Shown here piece by piece: positions 20,793 to 31,067 of a stretch of 64,000 nucleotides of DNA. The position numbers and the translations under genes were made by a program. Source of the stretch: Brachycybe producta (lineage: Eukaryota; Arthropoda; Diplopoda; Playtdesmida; Andrognathidae); NCBI GenBank assembly GCA_036925085.1, contig JAUPFP010000025.1, forward strand, positions 2,709,733 to 2,773,732. The letters run 5' to 3'. Within the stretch, counting starts at the first letter, position 1. The number at the start of each line of letters is the position of its first letter. The notes beneath the pieces were generated by a model that was not told the DNA's origin, did not search any database, and saw only the letters and a program-made list of their open reading frames with translations.

Positions 20793-21228
20793 TAGAAGTG
20801 GGACGAATCCTAAATTTTCTCGAATCCGAATCCTAAAAGGTTCTCGAATCCCTCGAATCCTCCATATAAGAATCTTATATAATTCATTAAGAAGATACAA
20901 ATAAATGAAATAATATTAAATATTGAATTATTAATAATAATAAAACAGTGTGGCTTCACTCAGGGTCGTGACAAGGTGATATTCGTGATCCGGATACCAC
21001 CGAAACTGCAACAATAGCCGGGTTTTTTTTTGTTTGTTAGTGAACGCTTCTATTGGACACGTCAATTGGAGTTAAAACCAATTTTACCAAAGTTTTTAAC
21101 AGTTTTTTAAGGTTAGGGATTCGAAAAAGATTCGAAAGACGAAAAAAAGCGCGAAGATTCGAGTTTTCGAATCTCGTATATATTTTTCAAGATTCGCGGG
21201 ATTCGAGGATTCGCATGTCCCATCCCTA
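20793..21228. mobile_element. hAT-type MITE, family J
   Basis: TAGAAGTGGGACGAATCC at the left and the complement of TAGGGATGGGACATGCGAAT at the right, flanked by ACTAGAAG on both sides. The interior is rich in TTCGAATC. Other copies lie at 36702-37112 and 55304-55746. Confidence 0.88.
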
Positions 21229-21287
21229 ACTAGAAGGGCAACTCAATCACTTACGCCTGGATTTTCTAAGACAGCGGTACCGTAATA

Positions 21288-21478
21288 TAAAGGCAGTTGA
21301 ATGATCCATCCAGCACATACTATTCGTTTGCCCCACCCTTTTACAGCACTTACGAGCATCAGCGCCATCTATAGGCATTGTGATAGAGTAACGGCGAATT
21401 CTAATTCATTGATATTTTGTCTGACGCTCATAAAAGGGCGGAGCAGACGAATAGTATGTGTTGGATCCAAACGCCTGT
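21288..21478. mobile_element. Family F hAT-type MITE
   Basis: The left arm AGGCAGTTGAATGATCCATC pairs with a right arm ending TTGGATCCAAACGCCTGT. The inner ATACTATTCGTTTGCCCC is matched by the complement of GGGGCAGACGAATAGTAT-like sequence. CCGTAATA and CCGTAATG flank it. Confidence 0.75.
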
Positions 21479-21500
21479 CCGTAATGTAGCGTCTGTAATA

Positions 21501-21695
21501 ACAGGCAAGTAAAGACAGTAAGATACAGTCGTTAGCCACGACCTTTTTTTATGAGGACCGGCAACTTCTAATTGGTTTGTTATGTGGTATGACGTCACAT
21601 GCCCCGCCCTTTTCAATTTCTACTTGGTTGATATTTGGTCTGACACTCAAAAGGGGCGGGGCAAACGACTGTATCTCCCTGTCTTTACATGATTG
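21501..21695. mobile_element. Family D hAT-type MITE
   Basis: ACAGGCAAGTAAAGACAG at the left; CTGTCTTTACATGATTGT at the right (decayed terminus). TCTGTAATA and TCTGTAACA flank it. It has an ATGACGTCACAT site and GC-boxes. Confidence 0.82.
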
Positions 21696-21696
21696 T

Positions 21697-21864
21697 TCTG
21701 TAACATGACGGTAAATGACGTCACAAAAACCGTTTTATAAATGTAAATTTGGATGTCGTTTTTCTCTCGAGAGCGTTGGTGTGTGCTGCTAGCACTGGAG
21801 AAAACCACATCCATTTAATTCTATGAAAACGGTTTTTGTGACGTCATTTACCGCTACATTACAG
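21697..21864. mobile_element. Hairpin MITE with GGTAAATGACGTCAC arms
   Basis: ACGGTAAATGACGTCACAAA near 21708 is complemented by TTTGTGACGTCATTTACCG near 21834-21853. The arms are about 38 bp. Family D and F insertions lie against its left end and have displaced part of the terminal sequence. Confidence 0.75.
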
Positions 21865-22221
21865 TACAGCAGCTATCTTAGGAAACCCCCAGGCTTAAGC
21901 CAATTTCAACTGAATTCAATGCCGCATAAAGACATTGTAAAAAAAAAAACTTTCTACGATAATAAATTGAATAAAGAAAAAAGTTTCAATGAAAAACAAT
22001 GAACCGAAATTTCCAAGAAAAATCTCTCGTATTGTATGACGTCATAAGCATAATCATCAACATCTGCATTGTTGACTAGACATAAAGTGTGACGTCACTT
22101 ACACACACACGCCAACGTCAATCAACGTTTATTAAACCCGACCCCACTTTTATTAAAAACAACTCAATTGAAACTATGTTTAAAGAGGGACGACGAATAT
22201 ATTTCAAAACACATATGTGGG
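21865..22221. other. Spacer, no gene seen
   Basis: AT-rich with several isolated TGACGTCA sites (22035-22095). No gene or clear repeat. Confidence 0.35.
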
Positions 22222-23095
22222 TTAAGGTGGCTGAATAGATATTTATTTTGTTCTTGTCCCCGCATGTGGTGCCACTGTAGTGGCTATCATCTTCTAAACG
22301 AGGTCTCTTTCCCCCACCCCACCCAACAGGCAAGTGAGCTCAAAAAATACAGTCGTTTGCCCCGCCCTTTTATGAGCGTCATACCAAACATCAACCAATT
22401 ATAAATTGAAAAGGGCACTTCATGTGACGTCACAACAAATAACAACCCAATTAGAAGTTGTCGTTACTCATAAAAGGGCGGGACGAGGAGGCCGAGGAAC
22501 GGCAACTTCTAATTGGTTTGTTATTTTTTGTGACGTCACATGAAGTGCCCTTTTCCATTTTTAATTGGGTGATGTTTGGTGTGACGCTCATAAAAGGGCA
22601 GGGCAAACGACTGTATTTTACTGCGCTTACTTGCCTGTCCTCACCCGCGATTTTGAGAACAGTTCGCAGGACAAACATTACAAAAAAAAATTTAAAGTGT
22701 TTTAGAAACTAGAATAGTTGGTGATGAAGTTAAGTTTTTTCATAATGATATCTTTCAAAATAAAACTTTTTATGACAGTTTGAAAAACGCTAAAGCAGCT
22801 TTTCATAAAATGTCAATGGAAAACACAAAAAAACCGGGTCATTTTCATACTTTTTTAAGATGATTGCTATTAAAGTACTTTTAACATTATCTTTTACCAT
22901 TCTAGTTTTGAAAACAATCTGAATTTTTCTTTTCTTCATGTTGTTGTTTCTTTAAAAAAAAACCGCTCGCTTGACGTTTTTGCGTCCTAATTTTACAAAG
23001 ATGCATACGGAGCTTAGTATTAGCCACTACAGTGGCGCCGTCAAGAGGGACAAAAGCAAAATAAATATCTATTAAGCCACCTTAATTAGCAAAAA
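22222..23095. mobile_element. TTAA-flanked family G element carrying a family D MITE
   Basis: TTAA at 22222-22225 and 23092-23095. The ends are GGTGGCTGAATAGATATTTA and the complement of GGTGGCTTAATAGATATTTA. TGCCACTGTAGTGGC and GCCACTACAGTGGCGCC lie just inside. A family D MITE fills 22326-22638, and the interior right half holds a family H-like AAACTAGAATAG module. Confidence 0.85.
22326..22638. mobile_element. Family D variant MITE, long palindrome
   Basis: ACAGGCAAGTGAGC ... GCGCTTACTTGCCTGT, flanked by CCCACCC-type sequence on both sides (7 of 8). It is 313 bp with two TGACGTCACA-type sites, four CCAAT-like motifs and four GC-boxes, as if two cores were joined head to head. Confidence 0.82.
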
Positions 23096-23164
23096 CCTAT
23101 AATATACCGCGGTTATTTTAAAAGAAATATCAAGAAAAATATCTTGCCCCCTTACATGGTAGGC

Positions 23165-23410
23165 AAACCATACTAACACGAAGGCCCAAATTCAAGAAGA
23201 CAACTGAGCACTTGAACAACTTCCATTTGTAGCCTCACAACAACGTTCCAACATAGAAAAACTCTTGTTCAGAGTTTTATATAATAAAACAAGGTTTGAA
23301 TACCCTTTTCTGAGGGTTCAAGTTGAAGTTAATGAAGTGCTTCTCATTCTTTAATTTTGGTCGAAAAGTATTAAGAGGTTAAAAACTGGAAAGTGTTTCA
23401 GAAACTAGAA
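23165..23410. repeat. Family I repeat followed by a family H fragment
   Basis: GTTCCAACATAGAAAAAC and GAGGGTTCAAGTTGAAGTT are family I motifs. GTGTTTCAGAAACTAGAAGG at 23391-23410 is family H. Confidence 0.5.
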
Positions 23411-23439
23411 GGGTACCGCCCATCAATTATAGTGCTTTT

Positions 23440-23905
23440 ATGTTGATATCTTTCCACACCAGGTTGACAAAACACAAAACAAAACAGAAACTCAAGTGTT
23501 TCGAGACAAATCGGCGACAATTCAAAAACATTTCTACAACTTTTGTGTTTTGTTTTGTTTTGTTTTGTTTGCAATTTCACAAACTTATTCCCGTGTCTCG
23601 GCTCAAGTCGGGTAAACATCAAAAATTGTTTGTGTTTTGCCTCTGTATTATGAAACATTTTTTTTCATCTCTTGTCTGTGTAGTGTGGACAGTTAGTATT
23701 ACAACAAAAACAAAACCCAAATTTGTTTGTGTTGTGTGTCACAAATTTGTTGTGGTTTTGTTTTGAGTATACTTGTGATGACAGTTGTTGTTTCAGGTTC
23801 TTGTTTTAGTTTTCAAAATCTTGCTTTTTCTGTCATATTTTTGTTGCGTTTTTGTCTCGAACTCATGTTGCACTTTTGTCGGCTTTGATCAGTGGATCAG
23901 GCCAT
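23440..23905. repeat. TTTTG/CAAAA-rich dispersed repeat, family L
   Basis: CCACACCAGGTTGACAAAAC, then AACTCAAGTGTTTCGAGACA. A diverged copy at 36510-36690 has CCACACCAAGCTGACAAAAC. The long open frames here lie within the repeat and show no domain. Confidence 0.6.
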
Positions 23906-23922
23906 AAGTATCCTATAAAGTG

Positions 23923-24611
23923 TGTGAGCTTTTGACATCAACCAATATTTTATTACCAACCTTTAGATGACATTTTCTACTTTTCGTTTCTTCTCTGAGC
24001 AGTATGACACCTGCACAGAGAAGATCCGAGCTGTAGAGAGAGCTGGATGGAGATAGATTGAAGTCACTCTTCTGCATGGGGGTGAAATCAATGCAGGAGA
24101 GTGGCGGCCATCTCTCTCTCTTCCGGTTGATGCTGATATACATCTTCTCCATCGGTATTCCGACTAGAGAAGATGTTGTAGCTGCTGAGAATCGTATAGC
24201 TCCTGCCCTATGAAACCTCCGGCCTCTGAAGAGAAGTTATTAGTATAAAGACATAGAGACAACGCTACTTCTTATTACAACACTTTTATTCATTCCTTGT
24301 AAGAAGTACAGATACAAGGGTGAATAGTAAAATACTAACTGGAAATCCTCAGGCCCATTGATTTGGAATGTATCGCAAAAACAGGCAAAGGAAAGAACTG
24401 AGGAACAAAGAGGAACATGGTCCTTTTATACCTTGGACCTGTGTACACCTGCGAGGTGTAACCAGGTCCAAGTGACCATGGTCCTTTACGTATCAATCCG
24501 CCACTTGGGCATGAGTCAGAAAGGTGAGTCAGAGAGGAGGGAGGGACGGTTGAGAGTTGTTTACCCCCCAGGCTATGGTTTTGGCGGGATCACGATTTAC
24601 AGGGTGTTACA
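23923..24611 (-). repeat. 3' LTR (element orientation)
   Basis: 689 bp. In the minus direction it carries a TATAAAAG box (24424-24431) and an AATAAA signal (24285-24290), spaced as in a working U3-R-U5. It differs from the other LTR by T instead of C on the + strand at 24244. Confidence 0.95.
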
Positions 24612-24612
24612 T

Positions 24613-24654
24613 ACCCTCCAACTTTGCTTGGAGTACGTCCTCGTACTCCAGCCA
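24613..24654 (-). promoter_or_regulatory. Polypurine tract and adjacent hairpin
   Basis: In element orientation GGAGGGTA abuts the 3' LTR and fits a short polypurine tract for plus-strand priming. Just upstream, TGGAGTACG and CGTACTCCA (24629-24650) form a perfect 9-bp stem with a 4-nt loop. Confidence 0.6.
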
Positions 24655-25011
24655 AGGGTGGAAGGTTTTCAAGTTACGCAGCGGGGAGACATGGGTGGCT
24701 GAGGACTTACCGTGTACAGAGGTGGTTATGGAAAGGCACTGGCACCGAAGTGTCAGCGCCCTTAAAAATTGGAAAAGGCTGAAAACATAAAACAAAGATA
24801 ATTAATGCTCGCTGAGTGGCGAGCCGCTATTGAAATCTAAAAAGAAAAGAACAGTTGCAACGTATTTTATTTTTTTATAAATTTTTCGATAATGCCACCC
24901 GGATGGGTGGCAACCACATGAGTACATGTGGCGCGCAGCTATCCCTGCTGCGGAGGGTGGGGAGGATCCTGGGTCCATGAACCGTACGGGGTAATCCCGC
25001 CGGACCTGGCC

Positions 25012-27189
25012 TCATCGGTAGCTGGATGCGGCAGACAGCCATTGTCCCTGGTCGTCAGGTAGATCCCGGTGGAAGATATTGAAGATGTCCCGGTCCCCGA
25101 TAATCTTGCGGGAGGACCGCTTGTTGTACAGTGTAGCCCAAGCGGCGTCCCACAAGACGGCGATTCGGTAACGAGGATCCGGTTCCGGAATGTAGTGACG
25201 GCTGGTACGGAACGTCTGTCCAGCTGGCAGTCTAAAGACGGAGTTGACGAAAGCTCCCAAAAGGGCTTCCGTGGCTTCATCGATGGCATCTCCGGCGAAA
25301 CTGGTGGTTTCAACAATCCGTCTTCTTGGGAAGACGATGGTGATGAGGACACTTGTTAGGCGGGAGAGTCCCACGACATATCGCTCCCGGGGAGGGAGGT
25401 CCAGACGGGGAAACCCTTCCTCCAAAGAGAAGTGTCCTATGTAAAGGGTGTTGGCAGAGCGCACTTCGCGCTGCCAAGTGACCCACCGATTGTTGAGCAA
25501 TCTCTCGCCGGAGGTGGCTGCACGGAACGGATGATCCAGCGGTAACCGCCCCAGAGTAGCCCCGGCATGGGGTACAGTGGGCGGTGCGGCTGGTCGGGCT
25601 GGTGTTGGAGCCGCAGGTTCCAAAGAAACTGATGCGCCCGTGATAGGCCTGGCATGGCGCAAGGCGGACCGGGCCATATCGCGGGCCCGCTGACGTAGTC
25701 GCTTCGATGCCGACTTCCTGCTCAGCGCCTCCAGTGGCTTGGCACTTCCTGGTGCATGGCCCAGTGCTTCCATGGGGTCACCTCCCTGTCGCATGACGTC
25801 TTGCAGAAGGTTTGTGATGGCCTTCTGTTTTTTCAAGAACGCGGCACGCTCTGCGGAAGGTGGCGGCATCAAAGGTGTGGGCGTAGGTTGTCCAGAAGGG
25901 CGGCCCGGAGGTGGCGGAGGAGGAGAGCGATGCGGGACCCGAGTAGGAGGGCCCCGAGTTTCGTAGCGATGGTCGCGGTCCAGTTGGACTCGGTGATCCT
26001 GTAGGTCTTGCCTGACCCTTGGGTCGAAGTTATTACGCGGCGGAGGGCCGCGTCCAGAGGAACCACGTTGTTCCTGCTGACTTCTTCCGTCGGGTCGGCG
26101 TCGGGGCGAAAGATGGGAACCACGTGGCGAAGAGCGACGTGGTTGTGGCCGTTGAAGAGAGTCTCGAGAAGAGTGGTGGCCCCTGTAGGACTGTTGAGGC
26201 TCCTTGGGGCGAGCCCCAGTGGGAACCTGAACACGAACAGGTTGGGGAACCACCACTATGGAAGGTAGCTTTGGAGTCGGAGTTGGTGTGGCGGCCTCGC
26301 TGCGTGGAGGCGTGGCACATCGGGAGGTTGGTGGTGACGATAATGGTGTATGAGGAGGAGGCGGCGGAGTGATTGACGGCACCGGTGAGCAGTGTTGGAA
26401 AGGCTCTGGTGGCGTTATGGGTGGAGAAGGAGGTGTGGAGAGGCCAGTTGTCAGGGTTGCTGGCGAGTTTGAGGATGGAGGTGATGACGTGGCCGATGAC
26501 GTAACTTGGGCGGCTTCTTGGAGTCGGGCCTCGATTTGCAGGAGCTCCTCCTTCGGGAGTTGCGCCGTACACGGTAAGCCCAGCTCGACAAGGCGGGCGC
26601 AAACCGCACGGAGGTACGCCAGATTGTCCTCCCCTTCCTTTTTATCTCTGGCTGCCTGGCGAAGGGCAGCCTCCCTCTGCATCTCCAAGTGGAGGTCTTC
26701 GAGGGGGGAGGGCACAGATCCACCTCCCCCACGCTTCCCTCTTGCTTCAGCTCCACCCGGAATGGGTTGACCAGGCGCGATGCTATCGCGGAACGCCTGG
26801 TTAACCCCCCATGCCATTGTATTAATATCGATGCGGTCTTCCCGCTCCTCCCAGTAGTGTTTTGATGTCGTGACGTCGAAGGGGACGATGCTGCTTGGAG
26901 CAGCAGGCTTCCCTTCGCGCCCGACATTGGCAGGTCGCTTGAAGCTTGCTTTTAGGCGCTTCTCCCCACGCCGGTGAAAATTCTCCGGTTCGGAGGAGGT
27001 GCGGCGCCTATCTATTGTGTTTGGCGACTCTCTTCTTGTTATTGGCGCACTGGCGGCGCCCGCCCTTTGTAGCTGGCAGGTAGATTGAGAGAGGGGTTCA
27101 GCGGTCCCCGCCGTTCCACTCTCCGTCTCATCTTCACTAGAAGAGGCAGACATCATTCTGCCTCCTCTCCATGAGCCTCTACCTGGCAT
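25012..27189 (-). CDS. Uncharacterised 725-aa ORF2 of the LTR retrotransposon
   Basis: I do not recognise this protein. Residues 1-100 are basic and Ser/Arg-rich. Residues 100-150 contain a short ordered-looking stretch (KHYWEERED, MAWGVNQAFRDS). Residues 160-228 look helical and charged. Residues 235-445 are strongly Pro/Ser/Arg-rich and surely disordered. Residues 446-515 look helical and basic. Residues about 550-725 look like a compact globular domain with hydrophobic strands (RYVVGLSRLTSVLITIVF) and conserved-looking aromatic residues. There is no signal peptide, transmembrane helix, zinc knuckle, YXDD box or DDE-like pattern, so it is neither a typical env nor a pol fragment. The long intact frame and much higher GC than the flanks argue for selection or a recent origin. 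Ideas without proof are a nucleic-acid-binding accessory protein, a second structural protein or a captured host gene. Confidence 0.85.
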   Translation of the reverse strand: MPGRGSWRGGRMMSASSSEDETESGTAGTAEPLSQSTCQLQRAGAASAPITRRESPNTIDRRRTSSEPENFHRRGEKRLKASFKRPANVGREGKPAAPSSIVPFDVTTSKHYWEEREDRIDINTMAWGVNQAFRDSIAPGQPIPGGAEARGKRGGGGSVPSPLEDLHLEMQREAALRQAARDKKEGEDNLAYLRAVCARLVELGLPCTAQLPKEELLQIEARLQEAAQVTSSATSSPPSSNSPATLTTGLSTPPSPPITPPEPFQHCSPVPSITPPPPPHTPLSSPPTSRCATPPRSEAATPTPTPKLPSIVVVPQPVRVQVPTGARPKEPQQSYRGHHSSRDSLQRPQPRRSSPRGSHLSPRRRPDGRSQQEQRGSSGRGPPPRNNFDPRVRQDLQDHRVQLDRDHRYETRGPPTRVPHRSPPPPPPGRPSGQPTPTPLMPPPSAERAAFLKKQKAITNLLQDVMRQGGDPMEALGHAPGSAKPLEALSRKSASKRLRQRARDMARSALRHARPITGASVSLEPAAPTPARPAAPPTVPHAGATLGRLPLDHPFRAATSGERLLNNRWVTWQREVRSANTLYIGHFSLEEGFPRLDLPPRERYVVGLSRLTSVLITIVFPRRRIVETTSFAGDAIDEATEALLGAFVNSVFRLPAGQTFRTSRHYIPEPDPRYRIAVLWDAAWATLYNKRSSRKIIGDRDIFNIFHRDLPDDQGQWLSAASSYR

Positions 27190-28685
27190 ATTTCTTAAGA
27201 GTTAGAAAGTTCTTACTTTTTCAAAAGTCCCGCTGCTGGTGGTTACTTCCAAATAATAACAGAAATCGGTCCCCGATCACTCTGTTATTATTTCAAGAGG
27301 TCCAAAGAGTTCTGAAGGCCTGATGCACTGCACGTGAGTTCAAAGGCTTGAAGGTGGTACTCAAGCTTTGGATTGACAACAAAACTGAAGAAGTTCGAAA
27401 TTAAAATTTGGAACTTGGCACAGAAGTAGATTGAAGATTTGATGATTGAAGAAGATCGAGCATAAAGAGATGAACAAAAACGAGTGCTTCTTTGAAGAGA
27501 GCAAATCGAGTGGTAATTGACCAAGTTTGGTCACTCTCTTATTTAATTTTAAAAGTTAGAAGGGCCGGCCCCTTTTAGAATAAGACACCTTACTCTAATT
27601 GGTTTCTTCACGACTTTATTTATTGGGGGTGGGGGTTGTCCCACCGATATTAGATGTGAGAGGTGTTGATCTAATTCTTATCAGAGTCGGTCCTGTTTAT
27701 TATTTTTAGATAAACAAAAGGACTAAGGAATCTCGAGGGGGAAGGGCCGTTATTTTATTTCACACCGAGGTGTGAAGTTGCCCATTAACTTTCTCCCCTT
27801 CTTTTCCTTAATGCCTTTTTTCTTTTTTGGAAAGAATAGGTCAGCAAGGTTACTAATGTACCTTGCTGTTTGTTATTATTTTTAGGGGGGAGTGGGGCAG
27901 GAGTTGGTGTCCCACAATTCGATCTTAATTGAGAGGGTGACAGGTTCTTCAATTTTATTTTTTAATTGAAGGTGTCCGCTCTCACAAAATCTTCAAAACT
28001 GATTTTCTTCCTTTTTTTATTTGTTTATGGCCAGCAGTTTTTGTTGTTCGTTTTTTTCTTTGAAGTCCCAGTGCATTGGTCTGGCCCCCAGAGCAATTGT
28101 CTCTTTGAAGTTTCTATCCTTCTACTGTCAACAGCATGGTCAATGACGTTCGTCCATAATAAAGGGGAGCACGGTGTTTTTCTTTTGCTGACCCTTTTAT
28201 GGCTCTTGATTTTTCTTCTGAACGTCCTTGACTAGCCTTCGGCGTTTTTCCCAGGTGTACCACGTGGTTGACAGTTGTTTGTGAAGGCCACGTGGTTCCG
28301 GTGTAGTTTATTGCATGTTTGAAATGGTTGCCAATATGTAAATATTGGCGGCCATGTTGAAAAGTTTAGAAGTGTTTCAAAAATTAAAGTTGTGTGAATT
28401 TTGTAGAGTTTTGGGAGTTATTTGAGAGTGTTTAGAGGGGTTGTTGATGCTGTGGGGTTGTTTATTCGTTGGGGGGTTCCTTTTATCCCCTCCCCCACCT
28501 CTTGACAACTGTCCTCAGTTGTTTCTTAACACAACAATTCTCAAATTCCTCCCGCTCTTCTATTGTTGATATTTGATGGTTGCTGGTGTTTATTTCCATG
28601 GTCATGAAATAAACACTGGTGAATTATTGTTTTATTTTCGTCGCGTTTGGTTTCTTGACAGCGTGGGTGGCCGTTGCTTTCGTCG
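27190..28685 (-). other. Gap between gag-protease and ORF2, where pol would be expected
   Basis: About 1.5 kb, AT-rich, with no RT, RNase H or integrase motif in any frame. In element direction it ends with a pyrimidine-containing CTTTCTAACTCTTAAG just before the ORF2 ATG, a possible splice acceptor that would allow a spliced ORF2 message. It may be the scar of a pol deletion or a regulatory spacer. Confidence 0.6.
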
Positions 28686-31067
28686 TCACTTACGGGGTGG
28701 AGTTTCGAGGTTTTCCTTAGAGGTGCTGGCAGATTTGCCAGGGGCCTCTACGGAAGTTTCTCCCAGAGCCCATCCGATGTGTGCTTCAATGCATTTTTGT
28801 CGGAGTGTGGATTCGAAGAGATCGTCCTCCACGTATACTTTGTTTGTTGTCATGGACACAGCTAAGTGCAGAGCCCGGCCTAGATCTCGGCCTAAGATGG
28901 CTTCGTGCCGGCCGGTAATCACTAGTAAGTGCCCTCGCACAGCGTGGGGGCCTAGCTGGACCGTCGCGGCGAGTCGCCCCACCACGGTGATCCTTTGGCC
29001 TCCCACACCCTGAATGTTGGGTGGGATTAACACAGGCTCGATTTCGAACTTGTGTTCCTGCGCGAGTTCAATGGTGATAACGCTGCCCGTAGCTCCGGTG
29101 TCCGCGAGCATCCGTATACTCTTTCCGTTGATCGTGACGGCGATGCGCGGGTTCTTGTCGCTGGCATCATAGTCTCCGACTTCTTGAGGTGAACAGCTGC
29201 TTACCAGCTGCTCATACACCGTTGTCATTAGTCTTCGGCAGCAGGAGTGGCCCTTCGTCGGCGATTGGGTTCCGGGAGCCATGATGGCTATTGTTTTATT
29301 TTCACGGCACCCAATCTCCTTGACGGATTGTTTAAGGACGTCGAGCGTGTCCTGCCAAACGATTAGATCGTCCGGGGTCCATTTATGTGCAGGAGCCCGG
29401 TCGAGCACCTTGACTGGTATATCCTCAGAGTCGTCAGAACTGTCGTTGTCGGGTTTATCAGGAGTAGGCGCTCCGGCGGCTGAGTCTGCTGCTGGAAGAG
29501 GAATCCGGCGGATTTGTCCCGCCACTCTTATTAGAGCAAACTCAACGCCGTCTTCGGTGATGATATCCGTTTCAGGCACCTCTCCTTTGATGTCATAGTC
29601 GGTAACCGGCTCTCCAAACTGCTTGATTGCAACCTTCTTCTTTGGTTGCCGACACTCACGGACGAAATGCCCCAATTTGCCACAATTATAACACGTCGAC
29701 TTACTCTTGTCGAACGTGCGAGTGGTCTCTGGTTGGGTGTCCGCTGCAGAGTGTCGGTTTGAATTGGTGGCAGCAGTCTGACTAGGCTTTTTATCATGCC
29801 TAGACCGGTGTGTTTTGTCTTTAGGGCTGGCGGCTGCCGCCGGCTCCTGGTCGGTCTTCGATGCTCCTTTACCCGACTGTGAATCAGCTGCGGGTTTTGG
29901 TTCCGTCGGCCATTTATCCAAGGACAGCAAGACCACCTCCATATTGAGGACGGCGTTTGCGAAGTCCTTGAACGACGTCGTAGATGCGTGGTGCGCGGCA
30001 TTCTGTATGGTGGGATGTAGAGCGCGGCGCAACTGGCTTATACGCAGCTGATCGTCAAGTTGCGGGTAAACTCGGTCGCCGAGTATCATAAACTCCCAGA
30101 TGAAAGCTTGTGTACTCTCACCTTCCTTCTGGAGCATCTCTGTATACTTTTTCTCCAAGATGGCCAGTTCGTTCGGCTTTCCGAACGTATCTACCATCTG
30201 TACTCTCAGTGCTGGCCAAGGAATGTCCTGAAGCTCATACCTCAGTTTACTCAGCCACGTACGGGCGGCCCCAGTGAAACACCCCGTGATGTATTCCTCC
30301 TTGTGGTGGTCTTTCCAACCGTACAGGTGTGCCACTTCCTCGAATTCTTCCAGGAAGGGACGAAAACCTGTCAATCCGTTGAATTTTTGGATTGAGTCGG
30401 CTGGGTGGCGACCGCTGTATTTCTTATTGAATTCTTCCACGGAGGGTTCTCTGGGGGTTGGTCGATAGATGCCATCCTGGACGTTTGACATTCCAGCCGG
30501 CATCAGACCTACCCCTTGAGGTGGAAAACGTGGCGCGTAAACTGAAGTGCCTTGTGTCGCTCCTTGGCTAGGCTGTTGTTCCGGGGGTGTCGAGCGGCGA
30601 CCGCTACGTGCAACCCGGACAAGCGAGTGAGGAGAATCAGCACGTGTCGTGATCGGTATTTCCGCACGCTCATCTCTGTGACGCGGATCATCTGACTGCC
30701 CTTGTTGTTGCCAGTCAGGGTTACGCGGTAGATGACGTGTGTGCGGTGTGTAATGTCTTTCGTAACGATCGTGACGCTCTCTGTAGCCAACATAGGGGGC
30801 TGAAGAGGCGTCCGAGTCATCGTCGCGAAGTCGGTGTGTGCGTGTTGTCCGCCGTGGTGTAGTCGGTCGATTCGGCGTGAATCGGTCGTCTATGAACTGA
30901 GACATACGAGTCGAGAGTGCAGCCACTTGTTGTGACAGGTGGTCAAACTCGGCCCCAGTCGGCCGCGGCGGTGGTGTCACATCAGTAGTCACGGGTACTT
31001 CCAACAGATCTTCGTGCGAACCCTGGTGATCAGACAGGGACCCCGTATTGTCGTGTGAGGTAGCCAT
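28686..31067 (-). CDS. gag-PR: Gag-protease polyprotein of the LTR retrotransposon
   Basis: 793 aa with an intact frame. Residues 1-200 are polar and Arg/Pro-rich. Residues about 215-385 match a retrotransposon Gag capsid domain (FLEEFEEVAHLYGW, ARTWLSKLRYEL, MVDTFGKPNE, then FIWEFMILGDRVYP). A CCHC zinc knuckle lies at C459-C462-H467-C472 in the pattern CX2CX4HX4C. An aspartic protease follows, with the active-site LADTGATGSV at 654-663 and the HEAILGRDLG flap-distal motif at 721-730. Gag builds the particle and packages RNA through the zinc knuckle; the protease cleaves Gag. In autonomous gypsy elements the frame would run on, or shift, into RT, but here it stops at about residue 793. ATG at 31067 is the first in frame after the leader. 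Confidence 0.92.
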   Translation of the reverse strand: MATSHDNTGSLSDHQGSHEDLLEVPVTTDVTPPPRPTGAEFDHLSQQVAALSTRMSQFIDDRFTPNRPTTPRRTTRTHRLRDDDSDASSAPYVGYRERHDRYERHYTPHTRHLPRNPDWQQQGQSDDPRHRDERAEIPITTRADSPHSLVRVARSGRRSTPPEQQPSQGATQGTSVYAPRFPPQGVGLMPAGMSNVQDGIYRPTPREPSVEEFNKKYSGRHPADSIQKFNGLTGFRPFLEEFEEVAHLYGWKDHHKEEYITGCFTGAARTWLSKLRYELQDIPWPALRVQMVDTFGKPNELAILEKKYTEMLQKEGESTQAFIWEFMILGDRVYPQLDDQLRISQLRRALHPTIQNAAHHASTTSFKDFANAVLNMEVVLLSLDKWPTEPKPAADSQSGKGASKTDQEPAAAASPKDKTHRSRHDKKPSQTAATNSNRHSAADTQPETTRTFDKSKSTCYNCGKLGHFVRECRQPKKKVAIKQFGEPVTDYDIKGEVPETDIITEDGVEFALIRVAGQIRRIPLPAADSAAGAPTPDKPDNDSSDDSEDIPVKVLDRAPAHKWTPDDLIVWQDTLDVLKQSVKEIGCRENKTIAIMAPGTQSPTKGHSCCRRLMTTVYEQLVSSCSPQEVGDYDASDKNPRIAVTINGKSIRMLADTGATGSVITIELAQEHKFEIEPVLIPPNIQGVGGQRITVVGRLAATVQLGPHAVRGHLLVITGRHEAILGRDLGRALHLAVSMTTNKVYVEDDLFESTLRQKCIEAHIGWALGETSVEAPGKSASTSKENLETPPRK

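Noticed and set aside
24358-24702. 114-aa frame (and its twin at 33939-34244)
   Set aside because: It lies within the LTR and reads antisense to the element, through the promoter region; no domain.
25739-26770. Several 75-190-aa frames overlapping the retrotransposon ORF2
   Set aside because: Alternate-frame shadows of the GC-rich 725-aa ORF.
27190-28685. Hidden reverse transcriptase between gag-protease and ORF2
   Set aside because: No frame longer than about 90 residues and no RT or integrase motifs; the only sizeable minus frame (27524-27288) has no resemblance.
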